From assembly GCF_003996855.1 (NCBI RefSeq), contig NZ_NRQY01000001.1:751277-815276 (forward strand): DNA of 64,000 bases. Direction: 5' to 3'. Positions 56,761 to 64,000 of the stretch are shown one piece after another; position 1 is the stretch's first letter; each line of letters begins with the position of its first letter. The notes under the pieces are model-generated. The model had not been told where the DNA came from. It saw only the letters and a program-made list of their open reading frames with translations, and searched no databases. Made by a program: the position numbers and the translations under genes. This DNA comes from Morganella morganii. Lineage in GTDB: Bacteria; Pseudomonadota; Gammaproteobacteria; Enterobacterales; Enterobacteriaceae.

Positions 56761-56792
56761 AAAGCCATCAGTGAGTTACTGGTGGCTTTTTT
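56761..56792 (+). terminator. Terminator of guaBA
   Basis: An 11-bp stem AAAGCCATCAG / CTGGTGGCTTT (one G-T pair), seven-base loop, then TTT. Confidence 0.85.
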
Positions 56793-56895
56793 GTTATCCG
56801 GATGAATGATGGTCGAGAAATAAACGCTGGAAGTAACAAATTAGAAAGACTATAAATAAAGATGATATTAGTAATGACATATAAAAGGAGTTTGT

Positions 56896-57455
56896 ATGGG
56901 TAGTATTACGCAGGAAAATAAGAAGAAATAAAAGAACCGATGCTGAGGCAAATAACGCCAGGTGAAATGGCAATGGCTAAAACCATATTCGGAAATTCAA
57001 TGTCATATAATGTTTGGGTTCATTGCGACAGTTATCTGCCGTTCGGCATGCAGTCAGATAATGTAGCAATGGCACCTAATGGGGATATTTATTTTAGAGA
57101 ATTTCTCTATAGGCATGATTTTTCAGAATAACGAGTTCAATTAAAACACCTTTTTATGTATGAGCTTACTCATGTCAGGCAGCATCAGAACGGGATGTGG
57201 GTCAGAACAAGAGGGCTATTTAGTAACTTTGCCAATTATAATTATTCACTTAATACCAATAGCAAATTAAGTGATTTCGGCATGGAAGCACAAGCTAATG
57301 TGGTTGCTGACTATTTTGTCTTAAAAACATTTGGAGTCAGAGAGTTTATCAATGGCATTCAGGAAAACTATATTGGATTTAACGGGAAAGTAAATCCGGA
57401 TACCATCATGGATTTATATCGTTCAACTCTTCCGAAAACTATTTCGCAGGATTAA
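56896..57455 (+). pseudogene. VgrG-associated peptidase-like protein, frameshifted and with a stop codon
   Basis: The likely original start is ATG 56896, with AAAGGAG five bases before it; it reads MGSITQENKKK-stop. Within the A-rich run at 56919-56931 the frame is lost, and EIKEPMLRQITPGEMAMAK continues in another frame from 56925. That frame reads to DFSE and then meets TAA at 57129-57131; it continues as RVQLKHLFMYELTHVRQHQ to the TAA at 57453. The family, often called vgr-related protein, has a HExxHxxQ zinc-peptidase-like motif; here the first His is Tyr (YELTHVRQ). Two lesions plus loss of a metal ligand indicate real decay. AT-rich, probably foreign. Confidence 0.75.
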
Positions 57456-57456
57456 T

Positions 57457-57879
57457 ATGCACAAATTTATAATTATTCCTTTGGTATTTCTGTTGAGCGG
57501 GTGCTGGCATGCGAATTACCCAAGGCCATTAATAGTCAACGGTGATATCAGTATGAGTGCGGGTAAGTTATGTGTTAAAACCCCAAATGCGTCTGATGAT
57601 GAATACATTACATATATTAATGTATTTGATTTTAAAGAACAAAAAACTATCGCGGATATAGATTATAGTGCCAATCCGGTTAAATTAAATGAAAACAAGT
57701 GCCTGCCTGCACCTGATATTCAGTATCAGGATAATGGAAAATATGCGTATACGGCCTCAACCATTTTACAAAAAAAGCAGGCAAAAAAAATCAATCCTCA
57801 CAGGCGATCGATTGGAGTTACATTTTTCATTAAAGATGTCGACGGTGATAAACAGGCTATTGATGCTTTAAATATGTAA
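57457..57879 (+). CDS. Putative T6SS-immunity-type lipoprotein
   Basis: A 140-residue lipoprotein: signal MHKFIIIPLVFLLSGC, then a beta-rich domain with ITYINVFDFKEQKTIADIDY and CLPAPDIQYQDNGKYAYTAS. It resembles small periplasmic lipoproteins that are annotated as T6SS immunity proteins in Proteus, Providencia and Morganella. It starts one base after the stop of the decayed peptidase-like gene, which fits an effector-immunity pair. Residues 80-140 are closely similar to the fragment encoded just downstream. AT-rich. A role in immunity is inferred from context only. No lesion is visible in the frame. Confidence 0.6.
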   Translation: MHKFIIIPLVFLLSGCWHANYPRPLIVNGDISMSAGKLCVKTPNASDDEYITYINVFDFKEQKTIADIDYSANPVKLNENKCLPAPDIQYQDNGKYAYTASTILQKKQAKKINPHRRSIGVTFFIKDVDGDKQAIDALNM

Positions 57880-58083
57880 ATGTCTGCCGATCCCTGATTT
57901 TCAGTACCAGACGGGAAACAGATACAGTTATACGGCTATTACCGTTTTAAAAGAAAAACAAAAAAGAGGTGTTAAGCCAGATCGAAGAGCTATTGATGTT
58001 TCATTTTCAATCGAAAACATCAATGGAAAAACGGAAGCGGTAAGTAGTATAAAAAGAAAACAATAATAATACCAAAGGAATAA
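57473..58083. repeat. 16-bp perfect inverted repeat flanking the lipoprotein genes
   Basis: TTATTCCTTTGGTATT at 57473-57488 recurs inverted as AATACCAAAGGAATAA at 58068-58083, with 579 bp between. The left copy encodes IIPLVF in the lipoprotein signal peptide. The right copy, read on the minus strand, encodes LIPLVL in the same codon phase. This suggests an old inversion or inverted duplication of a signal-peptide segment. Confidence 0.7.
57881..58066 (+). pseudogene. Truncated second copy of the lipoprotein gene
   Basis: From TGT 57881 to TAA 58064-58066 the frame reads CLPIPDFQYQTGNRYSYTA and later KPDRRAIDVSFSIENINGK, which parallels CLPAPDIQYQDNGKYAYTA and NPHRRSIGVTFFIKDVDGD of the intact neighbour. 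About 61 codons remain; the signal peptide and N-terminal half are missing. The copies differ at many positions, so the duplication is old. It has no start codon of its own. Confidence 0.75.
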
Positions 58084-58252
58084 GGTGGATAGGTATTGTT
58101 TGCTGTTTTTTGGTTAAATCAATATGAACATATTGTTTCGGTTTAAAGAATGTTTTGCCATCTATTCTGTAAATATCAACATAAAAGACAATGTAATCAA
58201 GAGATAACAAATGTCGTTCATTTTTTTTGACTTCTAAAGTCAAATTTGGCAT
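58084..58252 (-). other. Possible gene fragment of unknown origin
   Basis: On the minus strand an open frame (58252 down to 58007) contains EVKKNERHLLSLDYIVFYVD and IYRIDGKTFFKPKQYVHIDL, which look like real protein, then runs into the inverted signal-peptide-like repeat and the antisense of the lipoprotein fragment. No ribosome site precedes the ATG at 58252. Probably debris of a rearranged gene rather than a functional one. Confidence 0.3.
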
Positions 58253-58349
58253 CTGGTCATTATTCGGTGCTGACCTATTATATTTTCTGTCAGTAAGTGA
58301 GTTTAATACTCAGGCGTTATCAACTTAACTAATTGAACAGGAATATATT

Positions 58350-58994
58350 ATGTCTAAATTAGAGCTGTTAAGTCCGCAAAACTCTGCTGTTATTTTTATT
58401 GATCATCAGCCGCAAATGGCCTTTGGTGTGGCTAATATTGACCGCCAGCAACTGAAAAATAATACCGTTGGTCTGGCAAAAGCAGCAAAAATTTTCAATG
58501 TGCCGACAATTTATACCTCCGTTGAAACAGAAAGCTTCAGCGGATATATCTGGCCTGAATTACTCGCCGTCCATCCTGAATCAAAACCTATCGAACGTAC
58601 CTCCATGAATTCCTGGGAAGACCGGAAATTTGTCGAAGCCGTTAAAGCAACCGGCCGCAGAAAATTAGTCATGGCGGCATTATGGACTGAAGTTTGTTTA
58701 AATTTCCCGACCTTAATGGCGATTGAAGCCGGTTATGAAGTTTATATTGTCACCGATGCATCAGGCGGTATATCTGTTGATGCACATGAACGCTCAATTG
58801 ACCGTATGGTTCAGGCAGGCGCTATTCCTGTGACCTGGCAGCAGGTATTACTGGAGTACCAGCGTGACTGGGCCCGCAAAGAAACCTATGACGCGGTGAT
58901 GGGGCTGGTTCAGGAGCACAGCGGTGCTTACGGCATGGGTGTTGATTATGCCTATACCATGGTTCATAAAGCACCTCAGCGCGTTATCAAATAA
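58350..58994 (+). CDS. YcaC-like isochorismatase family hydrolase
   Basis: A 214-residue cysteine hydrolase close to E. coli YcaC (208). The catalytic Asp is in AVIFIDHQPQMAFG near residue 19, a Lys/Arg segment lies near 85, and the nucleophilic Cys is in LVMAALWTEVCLNFPTLMA near 118. DASGGISVDAHERSIDRM near 139 is typical of the YcaC branch, which forms octameric stacked rings. Substrate is not established. AGGAA precedes ATG 58350. A terminator follows at 59004, and the amidohydrolase gene is 105 bp downstream, as in similar clusters. Confidence 0.82.
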   Translation: MSKLELLSPQNSAVIFIDHQPQMAFGVANIDRQQLKNNTVGLAKAAKIFNVPTIYTSVETESFSGYIWPELLAVHPESKPIERTSMNSWEDRKFVEAVKATGRRKLVMAALWTEVCLNFPTLMAIEAGYEVYIVTDASGGISVDAHERSIDRMVQAGAIPVTWQQVLLEYQRDWARKETYDAVMGLVQEHSGAYGMGVDYAYTMVHKAPQRVIK

Positions 58995-59003
58995 CAGCGT
59001 TAT

Positions 59004-59035
59004 AACCGGAGAGGTGACTCCCCGGTTATTTTTTT
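59004..59035 (+). terminator. Terminator after the YcaC-like gene
   Basis: AACCGG / CCGGTT stem (59004-59009, 59022-59027) with further pairing inside, followed by a run of seven T residues. Confidence 0.7.
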
Positions 59036-59099
59036 ATGCCGTTTGCCACAACACTATTTGATAAGCAGTGAGTTCCTCATAAACAGGAAACACATCATC

Positions 59100-60968
59100 A
59101 TGAATAAAATCTTCGCATCAAAAATATTTATCAACGGTGATATTCATACACTCGATCGTGAAAATCCCGTTGCTCAGGCCGTTGCAGTCCGTAATGGTAA
59201 ATTTATTGCTGTCGGAACGAACGATGAGGCCATGCAGTTCCGGAATGAAGAAACGGAGATTATTGATCTTAAAGGTCAGGTGATTATTCCCGGCCTGAAT
59301 GACTCCCATCTTCATCTTATTCGCGGCGGACTGAACTATAACCTCGAATTACGCTGGGAAGGTGTTCCGTCATTATCTGATGCTCTGGCGATGCTAAAAG
59401 CACAGGCCGATGTGACACCGGCGCCGCAGTGGGTGCGGGTTGTGGGCGGCTGGAGTGAGCTCCAGTTTGCCGAAAGACGGATGCCGACATTAGATGAAAT
59501 CAATGCGGTTTCACCGGATACCCCGGTTTTTATACTGCATCTTTATGACAGTGCACTGCTGAATAAAGCGGCACTGCGTGTCATTGGTTATACACGGGAA
59601 ACACCCAACCCGCCGGGCGGGGAAATTCAGCGGGATGAACACGGTAACCCGACCGGTATGCTGATTGCGAAACCTAATGCCATGCTGTTGTATTCCGCTT
59701 TGGCGAAAGGCCCGAAACTGCCGCTGGATTATCAGGTTAACTCAACCCGTCAGTTTATGCGCGAGCTTAACCGTCTCGGGGTAACCAGTGCGATTGATGC
59801 CGGTGGCGGCTTTCAGAACTACCCGGAAGATTATGAGGTGATTGCCGAGCTGGCAAAACAAAATCAGCTGACCATCCGTATCGCCTATAACTTGTTTACC
59901 CAGCGACCGAAACAGGAGCTGGAGGATTTCCGCGGGTGGACATCGATGGTGTCGCCGGGGGAGGGAACCGATTTTTTCCGTCACAATGGTGCGGGGGAAA
60001 TGCTGGTGTTTTCTGCGGCTGATTTTGAGGACTTCCTGCAACCGAGACCGGATCTGCCGGACAATATGGATGCGGAACTGGAAGCCGTGATCCGCCACCT
60101 CGTTGAGCACCGCTGGCCGTTCCGTCTGCATGCCACCTATGATGAATCCATCAGCCGTATGCTGGATGTGTTTGAAAAAGTAAATAAAGAGATCCCGTTT
60201 GACGGCCTGCACTGGTTTTTCGATCATGCGGAAACCATCAGTGAAAAAAATATTGAACGGGTAAAAGCACTGGGCGGCGGATTGGCTATTCAGCATCGTA
60301 TGGCATTCCAGGGTGAATACTTTGCGGACAGATATGGTCATGAAGCGGTGAAACACACGCCGCCGGTGGCGAAAATGCTGAATGCAGACGTCCCTGTCGG
60401 TCTGGGAACGGATGCAACACGGGTGGCCAGTTATAATCCGTGGACAGCGCTTTACTGGCTGGTATCGGGACGGACAGTCGGCGGCATGAAAATGTACGAT
60501 GACAATAATCGGTTAGACAGAGATACCGCGTTAGAGTTATGGACTATCGGCAGCTCCTGGTTTTCTGATGAGCAGGGTAAAAAAGGGCAGATTAAATCAG
60601 GGCAGTTTGCGGATTTTATTGCATTATCTGATGATTATTTCCGTGTTCCTGAACCGGAAATTAAAGCTATCGAATCACTGCTGACGGTAGTAAATGGTGA
60701 GGTTGTTTACGGCAACGGTATTTTCGGGCCGCTGGCACCGCCGTCAATTCCGGTTTTACCTGACTGGTCACCGGTTATTAAAATACCGGGGCATTATTCT
60801 TATTTACAGCAGGAAAATAAAGCCGCGATTCTGAATCAGTTACATCAATGCTGCGGCTCGTGTCACGTTCACGGCCATCAGCATGATATTGCCCGTAAAT
60901 CTTCTGTGCCGGTTGCGGATGATAATGCCTTCTGGGGCGCGCTGGGATGTTCCTGTTTCGCATTTTAA
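59100..60968 (+). CDS. YtcJ-like amidohydrolase with Cys/His-rich C-terminal tail
   Basis: A 622-residue metal-dependent amidohydrolase of the amidohydrolase-3/YtcJ group. The HxH motif is GLNDSHLHLIRGGLNY near residue 70, a metal or substrate His is in RLHATYDESISRM near 343, another in DGLHWFFDHAET near 370, and the Asp in LGTDATRVASYNPW near 437. The barrel ends about residue 545. The last 45 residues are unusual: HQCCGSCHVHGHQHD, then ALGCSCFAF. This looks like a metal- or redox-sensitive tail. ATG 59100 is preferred (MNKIFAS), 19 codons inside the open frame. It lies between the YcaC-like gene and an MFS gene. Substrate unknown. Confidence 0.85.
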   Translation: MNKIFASKIFINGDIHTLDRENPVAQAVAVRNGKFIAVGTNDEAMQFRNEETEIIDLKGQVIIPGLNDSHLHLIRGGLNYNLELRWEGVPSLSDALAMLKAQADVTPAPQWVRVVGGWSELQFAERRMPTLDEINAVSPDTPVFILHLYDSALLNKAALRVIGYTRETPNPPGGEIQRDEHGNPTGMLIAKPNAMLLYSALAKGPKLPLDYQVNSTRQFMRELNRLGVTSAIDAGGGFQNYPEDYEVIAELAKQNQLTIRIAYNLFTQRPKQELEDFRGWTSMVSPGEGTDFFRHNGAGEMLVFSAADFEDFLQPRPDLPDNMDAELEAVIRHLVEHRWPFRLHATYDESISRMLDVFEKVNKEIPFDGLHWFFDHAETISEKNIERVKALGGGLAIQHRMAFQGEYFADRYGHEAVKHTPPVAKMLNADVPVGLGTDATRVASYNPWTALYWLVSGRTVGGMKMYDDNNRLDRDTALELWTIGSSWFSDEQGKKGQIKSGQFADFIALSDDYFRVPEPEIKAIESLLTVVNGEVVYGNGIFGPLAPPSIPVLPDWSPVIKIPGHYSYLQQENKAAILNQLHQCCGSCHVHGHQHDIARKSSVPVADDNAFWGALGCSCFAF

Positions 60969-61040
60969 TTATTACTGTGTCTGTTAATACTGTGGCTGGC
61001 GGTAAAACATCAGCCACATTAAACCGGAGATCATATTCAC

Positions 61041-62641
61041 ATGACTAATCCGCAATCATCCGCCTGGTCACCGCTGCGTAACCGTGTTTTCTTTGTGTTA
61101 TGGGTGGCGACATTATTTTCTAACATCGGTACATGGATGAATGATGTCGGTGCAGGATGGCTGATGACAAATCTGAGCCCTGATCCTGTCATGATCGCGA
61201 CTATTCAGGCCATGACAACATTGCCGGTCTTTTTATTAGCCTTACCGGCCGGCGCTGTTGCTGATATTTTTGATAAGCGCAAGCTGCTTATTGCTGTCAA
61301 TATCACGATGCTTTTTGCCGCCGCATTACTGGCTGTTCTGGTTTATTCCGATGTGGTCAGTATCGGCTGGCTGCTGTTTATTACTTTTATTCTCGGCGCC
61401 GGAGCTGCTTTTTCAGGCCCGGCCTGGCAGGCTATTGTCCCGGGTATTGTTGCGCCTCATGAATTAAAAGCGGGGATCGCGTTAAACAGAACAGTATGGG
61501 GATTAATATCAGCCGTGCCATCGGCCCGGCGCTTGCCGGTGTGCTGATCTCACAGGTAGGGCTTTATCTTCCGTTTGTACTTAATGCGTTCAGCTTTATT
61601 GCCATTATTGCGGCGGTGTGGTGGTGGAAAGGAGAGACACACAAAGAAAATACCTTACCGGCAGAATCCGTGGTTGCTGCGATGATTTCCGGGCTGCGCT
61701 ATGTCCGTTACAGTCCGGCATTAATAAAAACCATTATCAGAGCCGCTGCTTTCTTTATATTTGCCAGTGCCTACTGGGCGATGCTGCCGCTGGTTGCCAG
61801 GGTGTCGCTTCAGGGGGATGCAACGTTATACGGGATCTTAACCACCAGTATCGGTATCGGTGCTGTCATCGGAGCATTCAGTCTGTCCGCGTTGCGTGCA
61901 CGGTTCAGCACCGGAATATTAGTGACATCCGGGACTGCCGGTACTGTGATTGTGCTGGTGATATTTGCGGTGACCACCTCGGAATATCTGGCGGTTGCAG
62001 GCAGTATTATTGCCGGATTCAGCTGGCTGATCACACTTTCCACCCTGATGGTATCAGCGCAGACAGCGCTGCCGGACTGGGTCAGAGCAAGAGGGCAGGC
62101 GCTTTATCTGACGGTATTTTCCGGCTCAATGGCATCCGGTTCATTAATCTGGGGGCAGATTGCGTTGCACACATCAGTCACGACCGCGCTGCTTGCGGCG
62201 GCTGCCGGTACGGTTGTTGTCTGGCTGTGTGTGCTGAAAGTGAAAATTGACCACGACAATATTAATTTATCGCCTTCTGAGCATCTGATCCTGCCGGAGG
62301 AGTTTCGGTATTATCCGGAGGACAATAAAAATCCGGTGATGGTGTGTATTCAGTACAAAGTGAATGCAGAGCATCAGGCACAATTTTTTGATCTGATGGA
62401 ACAATTAAAACGGGTCCGGCTCCGTGACGGAGGATATTCAAGAGGATTATTTTCAGTGCCGGGTACACGCGATGAATTTATGGAGACATTTATGGTGTCA
62501 TCTCCGGCGGAGCATCACCGTCAGCATAAAAGGGCAACGGTGGATGACCGTCAGATTGACAGCCGGTTAAATGCCATTATTCAAAGCAAGACTGTTGTGC
62601 ATTATCTTTCATATATCCGGGAAACGAAAAAACAGAAATAA
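61041..62641 (+). pseudogene. MFS_3 family transporter, frameshifted by a 5-bp duplication
   Basis: The gene begins MTNPQSSAWSPLRNRVF with six helices and MNDVGAGWLMTNLS, reads to GIALN and then loses frame. At 61485-61494 the pentamer AACAG is present twice; with one copy the reading would be GIALNSMGINISRAIGPALA, the conserved family sequence. The downstream part is open from 61496 to 62641, with six more helices and the cytosolic C-terminal domain typical of MFS_3 exporters (FFDLMEQLKRVRLRDGGYSRG). Repaired length is about 531 residues, normal for the group. Last gene of the YcaC-amidohydrolase-MFS cluster. The lesion splits the protein after helix 5 or 6. Confidence 0.88.
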
Positions 62642-62662
62642 AACAGAGAATCAAAATAAAAA

Positions 62663-62690
62663 ATCCGGCAATAAATAAGTATTGCCGGAT
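62663..62690. terminator. Terminator between the MFS gene and the autotransporter
   Basis: A perfect 10-bp stem ATCCGGCAAT / ATTGCCGGAT; on the minus strand TTTTTTATTTT follows, so it mainly ends the autotransporter transcript. Confidence 0.8.
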
Positions 62691-62713
62691 AATATCAGAT
62701 AATTTAAAAACGC

Positions 62714-64000
62714 TTACCAATGGTATGAATAACTGAGGACAACCTGTAAACCATCATTACGGTAATCAGTGGTGTGATAACCGATATCACCACGCAGAGT
62801 TGAATTCTCATTAATAAAGTAATTTACACCGGCGCGGGCATACGGTTTCACACTCTGACTGTCTCCGCGATCATAAATATAAGCATCGTCGTTTACATAC
62901 TGAATAAGGCCGGTAAATGCATCACGCTGATGGCTGAGCTTAATATCGGCACCGATACCTGCATCCAGTTCTGTACTTTTATTCAGCTGGTGCTTTAAAT
63001 CCACGCCGAGCTGTAAATCAAGATTTTTATTTCCGGTACGGCCATAGGTTGCAGGGAAATCGATACCATTTGATTCGGTATATCCGGCACGTGTGACATT
63101 ATGATATTTAATGGCAGCCAGTGGTGTAACCAGGGTATTTTCGCTGACAGTAATACCGTAACCGGTTGTGAATTTCACATAATAACCCTTAATATCAGAA
63201 TTACCTTTTCCGGTTTCCGTCCCCTGTTGTGACTGACGGGTAATTTCCAGGCCCTGCTGTAAAAATGCAGTGGAAAGCTCACTGTTAAAGCCGGAATTAT
63301 CACTGTTTTCCTGATAACGCAACCATGCTCCGATGCCGGGATTATTACTTCCGCGGGTGTCATAACCATCGGCCAGATGGGTATTTACTGCAAAATTCAG
63401 TGATGCGCCCAGCGTCCAGTTTTCTGCCGGTAAACGGAATGAACCAAATACGCCGGTAGCGACACGGTTGTTCTGTTGAACATTATCGTATTGGGTAAAC
63501 AGGCCGGTGCAGTAATTGTCGTCGCCCATCTGACAACGGCTTTCCGCAAGGTTATACAGCGCGGTCTGATATAAATCCAGAACCTAATAGCTGCTGTTCG
63601 CCAGTTTCGTCAACGTATTACGGGTTTTGACGATATCAACAGGATTGGAAATAATGACTTCACCGGGGCCTGACGTTTCAGGCGGTGTCAGCGGGGTAGC
63701 CGGGTCGACAGGTTTTGATGGTTCAAGCGGTGTCAGTGGCGTAGCCGGGTCGACAGGCGTTGACGGCTCAAGTGGCGTCATTGGTGGCTTATAGTCCAGC
63801 TTCCATAAAACAGCAGATGTTTCATTATTGTCATTCTGAACATAACCGGCGACAACTTTGCCATCCGCAGAAATGGCTTCCGCACTGGATTCACCTTCAA
63901 AGCTTCCCTGTATTGGTTTCAGTTCATACATCTTTTTTTCATTTGAAACGTAGACAAATCCACGTTCGGTATCATCTTCGTTATAAGAAGATCCGGTAAT
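62714..64000 (-). pseudogene. Autotransporter with HAF-like repeats, interrupted by an amber codon; 5' end outside the window
   Basis: The right part (63587-64000, open at the window edge) encodes a passenger with a repeat of the HAF type (SSAEAISADGKVVAGYVQND, then ETSAVLWKLD), a Pro/Thr linker with 15-residue repeats, and VDIVKTRNTLTKLANSSY. A TAG at 63584-63586 follows. The same frame continues VLDLYQTALYNLAESRCQMG and a complete beta-barrel domain to SYSYHW, with a terminal aromatic as needed for outer-membrane insertion. A single C-to-T change of CAG would explain the stop. Unless suppressed, no barrel is made, so export fails. The barrel alone could start only at internal ATG 63529, without a signal peptide. 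Confidence 0.82.
63684..63773 (-). repeat. 45-bp tandem repeat encoding a proline-rich linker
   Basis: Two consecutive 45-bp units (63684-63728, 63729-63773) and part of a third encode PLEPSKPVDPATPLT-like segments on the minus strand. The units differ at several bases. They form the linker between the HAF-like passenger and the autotransporter barrel, and repeat number could vary between strains. Confidence 0.8.

Overview
The window looks like chromosome of a member of the Morganellaceae, most likely Morganella (inference from moderate GC, gene content and near-collinearity of many proteins with Enterobacterales orthologues). Core genes recognised from sequence include putA, cycA, adeQ/ade, metC, tyrP, yfaE-nrdB-nrdA, ubiG, gyrA, rcsC/rcsB/rcsD, tRNA-Ser(UGA)-tRNA-Thr(UGU), osmB, yddG, ybdG, hdeD, ptrB, xseA and guaB-guaA.

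Layout. 1-4081: proline utilisation locus (putA leftwards, putP rightwards, PutA operators and a CRP site between) and cycA. 4458-8429: small envelope or unknown genes and two AT-rich glycosyltransferase genes. 8653-12428: DUF2007 gene and the divergent adenine pair adeQ/ade. 12469-14778: polar amino acid ABC importer. 14987-17164: overlapping operon of acyltransferase, CdsA-like cytidylyltransferase and histidine phosphatase. 17507-20054: metC and TyrR-controlled tyrP. 20101-24906: class Ia ribonucleotide reductase operon with its ferredoxin, then ubiG. 25095-34162: gyrA and the complete Rcs phosphorelay. 34370-34823: two tRNAs followed by a broken phage-type integrase end. 34952-49816: mostly small accessory, envelope and transport genes, including a two-component system. 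49970-56718: ptrB, xseA, guaB and guaA. 56896-58083: decayed, AT-rich effector/immunity-like island. 58350-62641: YcaC-like hydrolase, amidohydrolase and broken MFS exporter. 62714-64000: broken autotransporter.

The most striking property is the number of independent gene-inactivating lesions: loss of the putP 5' coding region, a deletion scar that joins the ends of a cupin regulator and azlC, an integrase remnant, a frameshift plus stop in a VgrG-associated peptidase-like gene, a truncated immunity-lipoprotein copy, a 5-bp tandem duplication that frameshifts the MFS gene, and an in-frame amber codon in the autotransporter. These differ in kind (deletion, duplication, nonsense), so they do not look like one type of sequencing error. 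I did not find a clearly new, intact system. The best candidates for unusual biology are the degraded effector/immunity island at 56896-58252, the hydrolase-amidohydrolase-exporter cluster with a Cys/His-rich enzyme tail at 58350-62641, and the lipid operon at 14987-17164.
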